From contig JBIOHC010000002.1 in assembly GCA_044448685.1 (NCBI GenBank), positions 80,981 to 144,980 on the forward strand: DNA of 64,000 bases, read 5' to 3'. This document shows positions 1 through 6,959 of the stretch, in pieces; the stretch's first letter is position 1; every line of letters begins with the position of its first letter. The notes below the pieces were generated by a model. That model was not told the origin of the DNA, did not search any database, and was given only the letters and a program-made list of their open reading frames with translations. This DNA is from Palsa-965 sp044448685. GTDB lineage: Bacteria; Bacteroidota; Bacteroidia; Palsa-965. A program made the position numbers and the translations under genes.

Positions 1-631
1 TTGTAGAACCTGTAATGGTATAAAGTGTATCTCCTGTAATCGTGATTGAATTTCCGATATCACATCCCGTACCTCCGAATGTGCGGGTCCATACGGTATC
101 ACCGTTGCCGCGTGTGCGGATCAGATACACATCACCGGAGCCTGCACCATAACTGTAGGTAAGACCACAAATGACAAAGCCTCCGTCCTTTGTTTGCTTT
201 ACAGAATAGCCGAAATCCCAGTCAGCTCCACCGTATGTTCTTTGCCAAAGCATACGTCCGGATGAATCGGCACGGACAAGGTATACATCATATCCACCGT
301 TTCCATAGCTGTCTGTATAGCCGGCAAAGGCAAATCCTCTGTCAGCCGTTGTTGTTACTGCACAACCTGCCTGGTTGTCTCTGCCTCCGAATACGGCCGA
401 CCATTGACGGCGGCACAGGGAATCAAGACGGATCACATACATATTCGTATTCCCCTGTCCGTAGCTGCTGGTAGTGCCGCAGGCAATAAAGCCATTATGA
501 AGGGCCGGTCTTATCTGATTGCAAACATCATCAAACTTTCCTCCGTAGGTATAGATCCAGGCTGTATCGGTCTGAGCCGGCAAAGACATGCCGGAGAAGA
601 GAGCAAGAAAGAGGAGAATCGTTTTACCCAT
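1..631 (-). CDS. Secreted propeller-like repeat protein, C-terminus beyond window start
   Basis: The frame reads leftward from an ATG at 631 and stays open to base 1, so the C-terminal part lies outside the window. It starts with a signal peptide (MGKTILLFLALFSG... ending around PAQ, residue 20). After it come repeats of about 55 residues with the pattern GG-x-x-D-x(4)-Q/S ... GGFxxxGxTxSYGxG ... DxYLIRxDxxGxxxWxRTYGG. Such repeats are common in exported Bacteroidota proteins that often end in a T9SS sorting domain; that end cannot be seen here. The start codon lies 1 base after the stop of the beta-flower-like gene, so the two are probably cotranscribed. Function unknown; a surface or secreted beta-propeller is inferred from the repeats. 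Confidence 0.8.
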   Translation of the reverse strand, partial: MGKTILLFLALFSGMSLPAQTDTAWIYTYGGKFDDVCNQIRPALHNGFIACGTTSSYGQGNTNMYVIRLDSLCRRQWSAVFGGRDNQAGCAVTTTADRGFAFAGYTDSYGNGGYDVYLVRADSSGRMLWQRTYGGADWDFGYSVKQTKDGGFVICGLTYSYGAGSGDVYLIRTRGNGDTVWTRTFGGTGCDIGNSITITGDTLYTITGST

Positions 632-632
632 A

Positions 633-1040
633 TCAGTTAAAATGAAAAAAGAAAAAGCATACGGCAGCCCATTCTTTTTTCACATTCCCGGAATAGCCGA
701 TGGTACTGTGGCTTTCATTTTCGACAGTGCCATCTGTGCGTACATAGCCAATGGTGCTGTGGCTTGAATTTTCAACCGTGCCATCATCCCTTACATAACC
801 CATTGTGGAATGACTGCTGTTTTCGATCGCTCCATCCATACGTATATATCCTATGGTGCTGTGGCTGCTGTTTTCAATGGTTCCATCCGTACGTATATAA
901 CCGGCTGTAGAATGGCTGCTGTTTGAAATGGTGCCGTCGCCGCTGATATATCCTGTTGTGGAATGACTGCTGTTTTCAATGGTCTGTGAAAAACCGGCTG
1001 ATGTCAGCAGCAGGAAGCTATAAAGGAGAAAGGTTCGCAT
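633..1040 (-). CDS. Small exported six-repeat protein (5-fold beta-flower type)
   Basis: A 135-residue protein with a signal peptide (MRTFLLYSFLLLTSAGFSQ) followed by six consecutive 17-residue units of the form T-[IV]-[ES]-N-S-S-H-S-T-x-G-Y-[IV]-x-x-D-G. The last unit diverges and leads into a short Phe-rich end (CFFFFHFN). The pattern matches small Bacteroidota proteins called 5-fold beta-flower proteins, recognised from memory. With a closing strand from each end, six units fit a closed toroidal fold; this is inference. The gene lies 32 bases downstream of prfA and 1 base upstream of the next secreted protein. Physiological role unknown. Confidence 0.75.
   Translation of the reverse strand: MRTFLLYSFLLLTSAGFSQTIENSSHSTTGYISGDGTISNSSHSTAGYIRTDGTIENSSHSTIGYIRMDGAIENSSHSTMGYVRDDGTVENSSHSTIGYVRTDGTVENESHSTIGYSGNVKKEWAAVCFFFFHFN
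678..983 (-). repeat. Six tandem 51-bp coding repeats
   Basis: Each 51-bp unit encodes one 17-residue turn of the beta-flower-like protein. The units are very similar at DNA level (a recurrent ATGGTGCTGTGGCT-like core on the plus strand), which suggests recent duplication or homogenisation. Copy number could vary by slippage without breaking the frame. Confidence 0.8.
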
Positions 1041-1072
1041 GGGATGGGATTTCCATGCAAGTTAGGGAAAAA

Positions 1073-2149
1073 TTACGCCGAAACCCCACCTTCTTTCAAC
1101 CGTTCCGCATTCTCAGCCATATGCAATGCATCTATCATTTCCTGTATATCTCCGTTCATGAAGTTAGGCAGGTTATGCATGGTCATATTGATGCGGTGGT
1201 CGGTAATACGGCTTTGGGGGTAGTTATAGGTACGGATCTTTTCAGACCGGTCGCCGGTGGCAACCAGGCTCTTCCTTCTTTTGGAATTGGCTTCATTGTG
1301 TTTTTGCAATTCCAATTCATAGAGTTTGGTACGGAGCATGGTCATAGCTCTTTCCCGGTTTCCGAGCTGGGAACGTTCAACCTGGCAGACTACAACAATA
1401 CCGGTTGGTTTATGTGTCAGCTGTACCTTGGTTTCAACTTTGTTTACATTCTGACCTCCTGCACCACCTGAACGGGAAGTCTGCATTTCCACATCTGCCG
1501 GGTTCAGCACCACATCTACCTCTTCGGCTTCGGGCATAACCATTACTGTAGCTGCGGAAGTATGTACACGACCCTGGGTTTCTGTCTGGGGTACCCTTTG
1601 TACGCGGTGCACACCCGATTCGAATTTCAGGGTACCATAGGGGTTTTCCCCGGTAACTTCGAAAATAACTTCCTTATATCCGCCGGCGGTACCCGGTGAA
1701 CTGTCAATGACTTCCATTTTCAGGCCCTTATCATCAATGTATTTGGAATACATACGAAACAGATCCCCTGCAAAAATGCTCGCTTCATCCCCTCCTGTAC
1801 CAGCACGGATTTCCATGACAGCATCTTTGGCATCTTCCGGATCTTTGGGAACCAACAGATTACGTATATGAGGCTCCAGAACATCCTTTTTCTGACTCAG
1901 CTCTTCCATTTCTGTTTTGGCCATAGCCCGGAAGTCTTCGTCCTTTTCATTCATCAGCACATTTTTGGCTGATTCTATATCCTCCAGCAGTTTCTTATAG
2001 TCGTAATAAGCGGTAACAATGACTTTCAGATCTTTGTATTCCTTGTTCAGTTTGGTAAAGAGCTTCATATCCGAAATTACCTTCGGATCAGAGAGTTGTC
2101 TTTCCACATCTTCCCAACGGTCTTTAATATCCCTCAGCTTGTCTAACAT
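1073..2149 (-). CDS. prfA: Peptide chain release factor 1
   Basis: RF1 recognises UAA and UAG stop codons on the ribosome and triggers peptide release. The 358-residue length is normal for the family. The catalytic GGQ motif is present in GSGGAGGQNVNKVE, at about residue 230, after the typical release-factor lead-in with EIRAGTGGDEA. The start MLDKLRDIKDRW at 2149 matches the family. The frame stays open upstream to 2422, but only because it runs through a 21-bp repeat array, so that extension is rejected. The gene is followed 32 bases later by the beta-flower-like gene. No clear promoter is visible between the repeat array and the start. Confidence 0.97.
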   Translation of the reverse strand: MLDKLRDIKDRWEDVERQLSDPKVISDMKLFTKLNKEYKDLKVIVTAYYDYKKLLEDIESAKNVLMNEKDEDFRAMAKTEMEELSQKKDVLEPHIRNLLVPKDPEDAKDAVMEIRAGTGGDEASIFAGDLFRMYSKYIDDKGLKMEVIDSSPGTAGGYKEVIFEVTGENPYGTLKFESGVHRVQRVPQTETQGRVHTSAATVMVMPEAEEVDVVLNPADVEMQTSRSGGAGGQNVNKVETKVQLTHKPTGIVVVCQVERSQLGNRERAMTMLRTKLYELELQKHNEANSKRRKSLVATGDRSEKIRTYNYPQSRITDHRINMTMHNLPNFMNGDIQEMIDALHMAENAERLKEGGVSA

Positions 2150-2226
2150 GGGCGCAAAGGTAAAAAAATACATAATCCGGTGGAAGGCAGGGATACTGAA
2201 GAAGAGATTCATTACCCGAGAGGATA

Positions 2227-2723
2227 CGGCAAAAGCCATGTGGGTTTTTGAGCGGGCCCGTGTGGGGACAAACACTATCCCTTTCAGGACAAACAACATC
2301 CTATCCGGAACAATCACCATCCCGATAGAGACAATCATTATCCTGAACCGGGCATTCACTATCCAGAACCGGACATTCACTACCCCGTACCGGGCATTCA
2401 CTATCCAGAACCGGACATTCACTACCCCTTACCGGACATTCACTATCCCGAACCGGACGATCACTATCCTGAACCGGACGATCACTATCCTGAACCGGAC
2501 ATTTACCATCCCGTACCTGACATTCACTATCCTGAATAGGGCACTCACCATCCTGAACCGGACAATCACTATCCCTCACCGGACAATCATTATCCTTAAC
2601 CGGAGAATCATAATCCTTAACCGGAGAATCACGATCCCTAACGGGACAGTCGCCTTCTTGTCCTGGACGGCAAAAGTCCTGTTGGTTTTTGAGCGGTTCT
2701 GTGTGGGGACAATCACCATCCCG
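2227..2723. repeat. 21-bp minisatellite flanked by a 56-bp direct repeat
   Basis: From 2276 to 2653 there are 18 consecutive imperfect copies of a 21-bp unit close to TATCCNGAACCGGACATTCAC, without length changes. The array is bounded by two similar copies of a 56-bp sequence, 2227-2283 and 2668-2723, both reading CGGCAAAAG..TGT.GGTTTTTGAGCGG....GTGTGGGGACAA.CAC.ATCCC, so the left and right ends are a direct duplication. Because 21 is a multiple of three, frames remain open on both strands. On the minus strand the unit would read D-S-E-C-P-V-[RQ], but that frame has no upstream ATG and hits a TAG near 2301. The array fills most of the 805-bp gap between prfA and the 2955-3293 gene. Nothing else was recognised there except the terminator at 2900-2931. 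Confidence 0.9.
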
Positions 2724-2899
2724 CCCGAAACAGACCGTTTCTTTAAAGGGTTTGTTCGTTTTACTTAAAGAATCTGTTCATCTATCTTAGCGATAAGTAT
2801 CAGGAAATATGTTTAAGTGATCAAACGAACAGTTTGAATTCCTGAACTGTCATCCAAATTACTCAAAGAAAGTAGTGTAGTCAATACGCTAAAAGACGT

Positions 2900-2931
2900 A
2901 AAAAAAAGTCCCGACGGGTTGATCGGGACTT
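2900..2931 (-). terminator. Rho-independent terminator
   Basis: An 8-bp perfect stem (AGTCCCGA at 2907-2914, TCGGGACT at 2923-2930) has an 8-base loop and is followed on the minus strand by a run of seven T. It terminates the 2955-3293 gene. Confidence 0.85.
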
Positions 2932-2954
2932 CTTTATTAAACAGGCATCCGGAA

Positions 2955-3293
2955 TTATTTTTTCGGAGCGGGAGCAGGCTTGGCAGCATCCTTATTGGCT
3001 TTGTATCGCATATCAGGAGTACCGTCCTTCTTGGTTGGACCTGCAGCAGGCTTTTCTTTATTCTCTTTGTAACGCTTATCAGGAGTGCCGTCTTTCTTGG
3101 TGGGGCCTGCAGCGGGCTTATCAGCAGCAGGTTTGTCGGCCTGGATTCCTTTTCCGGAAGTTGCAGCAGGGGTGTTTTTCTTTTCCTCTGTAGCCTTAGG
3201 CTTGGATTTTACACCACCTGTAGTTTTATCCTGTGCCAGTGTGATACCGGTGCTGAATACAAGTGCTAATAGAAAGCTGAGAATCGTTTTCAT
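2955..3293 (-). CDS. Small exported Lys/Pro/Ala-rich protein
   Basis: A 112-residue protein with a signal peptide (MKTILSFLLALVFSTGITLAQ). The mature part is low-complexity and highly basic. It contains two copies of AAGPTKKDGTPDxRYKxNK, at about residues 61-79 and 82-100, separated by short Ala/Lys/Pro linkers, and ends in AKPAPAPKK. Proteins with KKDGTPDMRYK-like motifs occur in Bacteroidota; no function is known to me. It has its own terminator at 2900-2931. The -7 region upstream is not clear. The same PAPAPKK ending style occurs in the PorE-like protein at 6960-9164. Confidence 0.75.
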   Translation of the reverse strand: MKTILSFLLALVFSTGITLAQDKTTGGVKSKPKATEEKKNTPAATSGKGIQADKPAADKPAAGPTKKDGTPDKRYKENKEKPAAGPTKKDGTPDMRYKANKDAAKPAPAPKK

Positions 3294-3404
3294 CGTTAAG
3301 TTTTTTTGGTTGAAATATGAATTACAAAGATCAGACCAAAATTAATTCATTCCCTGACACCTTTTTCTTTTTTTCGAATAATTCATTGACAATCAATCAA
3401 CAGC

Positions 3405-5522
3405 CTAGTCCTGTTTATCGGCATCGGCTCCTTCATCCTTCCCATATTCTTCCTGTTTGTGTTGTATGGCCGTGTTTTTATTGGCACGTTTAGGGGCATT
3501 TGGGTCGTTGAAATCTGTATTGATAATACGGATCACCGTACGGCGGTTTGTTTGATGGGCTTTTTCCTTTCCGTCTTTATCCTGGATCTTTGCAATCTGC
3601 GCATCGGAAATGATTGGGTGGCTCGCGCCATAGCCTCTCGGGACAATTCGTTTTGGGTTGATCTTCTTCACATTTACCAGGTACTCATAGCAGGATTTGG
3701 CTCTGGCTTTGGAAAGTGCAAGGTTATGTAATGCAGAACCCCGTGTATCGGTATGTGCAGCGAGTTCTATCACAAAGTTTGAGTATTCCGTAAGCAGGTT
3801 ATAAAGGTAATCGAGAGAATCGCGGGAGGCAAGGCGGATCGTGGCTGAATCCAGCCCATATTCCACTCTGGGAAATTTGATGATCACGGTATCACTCACC
3901 GGCACCAGACAGAAGTTGGCCGTGAACGTACGGGAATCTTCGAGTTGCAGGGTAGTTAGTTTGATACGGGAAGTATCAGCCAGGTTAAAAAAGCTCTTGG
4001 TTATTTTAGATTTCGCTCCCTCGGCAGATACACTGATGATATAGGACACGTCCTGCATAAGGGTAAAGTGGTAATGACCGTCTTTTCCTGTTTTTTGCTC
4101 CTTGTTCATCCCGTCTGAACCTATGATTGTTACCAGGGCCCCTTCCACACTGTCCGTCCTGCCACAGGCTTTTACATACCCGCCTACATCAAATCCAAGA
4201 TCAGGAAGGTTGAAGGACCAGATATCATCCTTACCCTTACCACCTTCTGTCCGGTTAGAACTGAAATACCCTTTCTCCCGTTTTCCGTCAAACACAATTC
4301 CAAAATCATCACCGGCAGAATTAATCGGGTATTTCAGGTTCTCCGGTTTCGCCCACTCCCACTTATCTTTAGACACACGTTCAGCTCTGTAAATATCCAG
4401 TCCCCCCATACCCAGCATTCCATTGGACGAATAATACAAGGCTCCGTCCTGACGTATATAGGGGAATGCTTCCTTACCTGGAGTATTGATACCGGGGCCC
4501 AGGTTACGGGGCTTGCTCCAGGTATTGTTCTTTTTGTCATAGGTTGAAATAAACAAGTCTGTATTGGGTTCGATGAGTGAAGAATCTTTTTGCAGAGCTT
4601 CAAAGTCACTTTGAAACACCATCACGCTTTCATCCGGACTGAGAGCAGGGTGACGGAAATCGTATTTGGTATTATCCTCCATTCCGAAGTCAATCACAAC
4701 CGGCTCGGTCCACTCTCCGCTTGATTTTTTGGTGCTCATCAGTATTCCGCAGCGCATGGTTTGATTTTTAGTACGCTCACAGCGGGTGAAGAACATTTTA
4801 TTTCCCTTTGGATTGATCCAGCAGGCTCCTTCACTGGCACCACTGTTGATAGGTGCCGGAAAAGGTTTTGGGGTATCCCATTTACCGTTTTTATCAACCG
4901 TGGTATAAAACAGGTCGGAGAAGAGGAGTCCTGTTTTCTTATCAAACTCACCACCTCCTGTTGCTCCATCCCTTTTGGAAGTGAAAACAATACTTCCTTT
5001 CTTCCTGTCAAGGAACATGGGGGAGAAATCATAGTCACGTGAATTGATCTGTACCATATTCTCCACTTTATAGCGGCTTGGTTTTCCCATCCATTTCAGA
5101 GCCACTTCCGATGATTTGATTCCGAGTTCCCCGTCTGGGCTTGAAGGAACCATTTGTTTATAGCTTGTATATTCAGTGATAGCCTCTTCGTATTTTCCTT
5201 CTTTCTTAAGTGCTTCAGCCCTGTAGAGGTGAGCAACAGGATCGGGATACCGGGCAATGATGGCCTTGGAATACCACAACTCAGCATCCTTATTATATCC
5301 AGCCACGCGGTTACATTCTCCCAGCATGAATACGATACGGGCTTTGGCAGCCTTATTGGGCGTTTTGACAAGGGCTTTCTTGTAATACTCTATAGCCTCG
5401 TAGAATTTTTTGTTCTTGTAAGCCTTATCGGCATCTTTCAGAAAATTACGTTGTGCTGTTGCCGGAAACACGAACAGAATTGTAAGGCAACACAGGATAA
5501 GAAAGGGTCGGAGCTGGCGCAT
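3405..5522 (-). CDS. PorE-like OmpA-family protein (TPR, propeller, CRD, OmpA)
   Basis: 705 residues. After a signal peptide (about 1-23, ending TAQ) there are TPR-like helices (about 25-145). A beta-propeller of PD40/WD40-like strands follows (about 155-445), with blades such as SPMFLDRKKGSIVFTSKRDG, HPALSPDESVMVF and GDDFGIVFDG..RGYFSSNR types. Next are a carboxypeptidase-regulatory-like domain (about 447-540) and an OmpA peptidoglycan-binding domain (about 555-670) with ELAAHTDTRGS and LSKARAKSCYEYL. This domain order is that of PorE, which links the T9SS to peptidoglycan. No good lipobox is visible. It is a clear paralogue of 6960-9164. An envelope-tethering role in T9SS or gliding is inferred. 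Confidence 0.85.
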   Translation of the reverse strand: MRQLRPFLILCCLTILFVFPATAQRNFLKDADKAYKNKKFYEAIEYYKKALVKTPNKAAKARIVFMLGECNRVAGYNKDAELWYSKAIIARYPDPVAHLYRAEALKKEGKYEEAITEYTSYKQMVPSSPDGELGIKSSEVALKWMGKPSRYKVENMVQINSRDYDFSPMFLDRKKGSIVFTSKRDGATGGGEFDKKTGLLFSDLFYTTVDKNGKWDTPKPFPAPINSGASEGACWINPKGNKMFFTRCERTKNQTMRCGILMSTKKSSGEWTEPVVIDFGMEDNTKYDFRHPALSPDESVMVFQSDFEALQKDSSLIEPNTDLFISTYDKKNNTWSKPRNLGPGINTPGKEAFPYIRQDGALYYSSNGMLGMGGLDIYRAERVSKDKWEWAKPENLKYPINSAGDDFGIVFDGKREKGYFSSNRTEGGKGKDDIWSFNLPDLGFDVGGYVKACGRTDSVEGALVTIIGSDGMNKEQKTGKDGHYHFTLMQDVSYIISVSAEGAKSKITKSFFNLADTSRIKLTTLQLEDSRTFTANFCLVPVSDTVIIKFPRVEYGLDSATIRLASRDSLDYLYNLLTEYSNFVIELAAHTDTRGSALHNLALSKARAKSCYEYLVNVKKINPKRIVPRGYGASHPIISDAQIAKIQDKDGKEKAHQTNRRTVIRIINTDFNDPNAPKRANKNTAIQHKQEEYGKDEGADADKQD

Positions 5523-5624
5523 GATTCAGATTTTTTGTTTCTGAATCTATAACTGCGGAAAAGAAAAAAGATACAGGGTGGAGTAAGACAAAAAAACAAG
5601 AAAAGAAAAAAAATTGCTTCTTCA

Positions 5625-5683
5625 AGGAGATTCTTCGCCACTGCCATCACACAACTCGGCCCCAGGGTGGCTCAGAATGACAA
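5625..5683. repeat. Partial copy of the GTCATTCTGAG inverted-repeat element
   Basis: In the gap upstream of the 3405-5522 gene, GGAGATTCTTCG followed after about 34 bases by CTCAGAATGACAA matches the right half of the element at 11913-12045. The left half is missing or degraded. The rest of the 174-bp gap is A-rich with no gene. Confidence 0.7.
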
Positions 5684-5696
5684 GTACACAAAAAAA

Positions 5697-6887
5697 TCAG
5701 GATTCGTATTCAAACTTTCCAAATTCCGAATGTATACTCACCTTCTTTTTCTCCGCCGCCTCCACCCTTCCTACGATTTGTGCCTGCAGGTTAAACGAGG
5801 ATGCGATGGAAATAATTTCAGAAGCTAGAGTTGCAGGAACATAGAGCTCCATACGATGTCCCATATTGAATACCTTATACATTTCCTTCCATTCCGTTCC
5901 GCTTTGCTCATGGATAATACGGAACAATGGCGGAACAGGAAAAAAATTATCCTTGATGATGTGGAGTTGCTCAATAAAATGCAGGACCTTGGTTTGTCCA
6001 CCACCGCTGCAATGCACCATACCATGCAGGGAGCTGCGGTCTTTGTCGAGTATAGCTTTGATAACCGGTGCATAGGTACGTGTGGGTGAAAGGACGAGCT
6101 TGCCCATATCCACCTGCAGGGATTTTCCCTGTACTTCAACAGTTACTTTATCTGTCAGCTTCGCTTTGCCGCTGTAAACAAGTTCGGCTGGAACGGCTGC
6201 ATCAAAGCTTTCAGGATATTTAATCCCCAATGCTTTTCCGAATACATCATGACGGGCAGCGGTAAGTCCGTTACTTCCCATACCTCCGTTGTATTCCGTT
6301 TCATAATTTGTTTGTCCGTAAGATGCCAGTCCAACGATAACATCCCCTGCCTGTATGCGGCTGTTATCAACGACATCCGAGCGTTTCATGCGGCAAACGA
6401 CAGTGGAGTCAACAATAACAGTCCTGACCAGATCTCCCACATCGGCTGTTTCCCCTCCTGTTGAATGTATTCCAATACCATGGCTTCTCATTTCAGAAAG
6501 CACTTCTTCCGTTCCTTTGATGATGGCTCCTATGACTTCACCCGGAATAAGATTTTTATTTCTTCCTATAGTAGAAGAGATCAGAATATTATCAATGGCA
6601 CCTACACAAAGCAGGTCATCTGTATTCATTACAATGGCGTCCTGTGCAATTCCTTTCCATACGCTCAGATCCCCTGTTTCTTTCCAGTACATATAAGCGA
6701 GGGAGGTTTTGGTGCCGGCCCCGTCGGCATGCATCACAATACAGTACTGATCATCCCTGCCGAGGTAATCAGGCACTATTTTACAAAATGCTTTCGGAAA
6801 CAAACCTTTATCTATTCCGCTGATAGCGGCATGAACATCTTCCTTTCCGGCCGAAACCCCTCTTAACTTGTATTTACTGTCGCTCAT
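5697..6887 (-). CDS. purM: Phosphoribosylformylglycinamidine cyclo-ligase (AIR synthase)
   Basis: Converts FGAM and ATP to aminoimidazole ribonucleotide in purine synthesis, in the cytosol. The 396-residue protein has the family start KYKLRGVSAGKEDVHAAI, the nucleotide/substrate segment MHADGAGTKTSLAYMYW, DAIVMNTDDLLCVGA, and the glycine-rich HSTGGETADVGDLVRT. It is the longer PurM form seen in Bacteroidota. The ATG at 6887 is supported by conservation of the N-terminus. It lies only about 20 bases after the terminator hairpin of the upstream gene, so its promoter must overlap that terminator, or expression depends on read-through. Confidence 0.93.
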   Translation of the reverse strand: MSDSKYKLRGVSAGKEDVHAAISGIDKGLFPKAFCKIVPDYLGRDDQYCIVMHADGAGTKTSLAYMYWKETGDLSVWKGIAQDAIVMNTDDLLCVGAIDNILISSTIGRNKNLIPGEVIGAIIKGTEEVLSEMRSHGIGIHSTGGETADVGDLVRTVIVDSTVVCRMKRSDVVDNSRIQAGDVIVGLASYGQTNYETEYNGGMGSNGLTAARHDVFGKALGIKYPESFDAAVPAELVYSGKAKLTDKVTVEVQGKSLQVDMGKLVLSPTRTYAPVIKAILDKDRSSLHGMVHCSGGGQTKVLHFIEQLHIIKDNFFPVPPLFRIIHEQSGTEWKEMYKVFNMGHRMELYVPATLASEIISIASSFNLQAQIVGRVEAAEKKKVSIHSEFGKFEYES

Positions 6888-6892
6888 TGTTT

Positions 6893-6929
6893 TAGAAAAA
6901 AAGAAACCCCGACAAAGTATCGGGGTTTC
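6893..6929 (-). terminator. Rho-independent terminator directly before purM
   Basis: A perfect 10-bp stem (GAAACCCCGA 6903-6912, TCGGGGTTTC 6920-6929) with a 7-base loop is followed on the minus strand by TTTTTTTC. It ends the 6960-9164 transcript and stops just short of the purM start codon at 6887. Confidence 0.88.
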
Positions 6930-6959
6930 AAAGTTAATTCATAATCTGTTTTCCAATGC

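Noticed and set aside
2150..2422. N-terminal extension of prfA by 91 residues
   Set aside because: The extension is the 21-bp repeat array read in frame, and family proteins start at MLDKLRD.
2301..2579. Minus-strand Cys-heptad open frame (D-S-E-C-P-V-x)
   Set aside because: No ATG before the repeats, and the frame stays open merely because 21 is divisible by three. Kept only as a finding on the array.
2276..2653. Possible CRISPR array
   Set aside because: There are no unique spacers; the units are head-to-tail without gaps, and no cas genes are present.
2019..2768. Plus-strand 249-residue open frame across the repeat array
   Set aside because: It overlaps the prfA start region in antisense and consists of translated 21-bp units; no promoter or family match.
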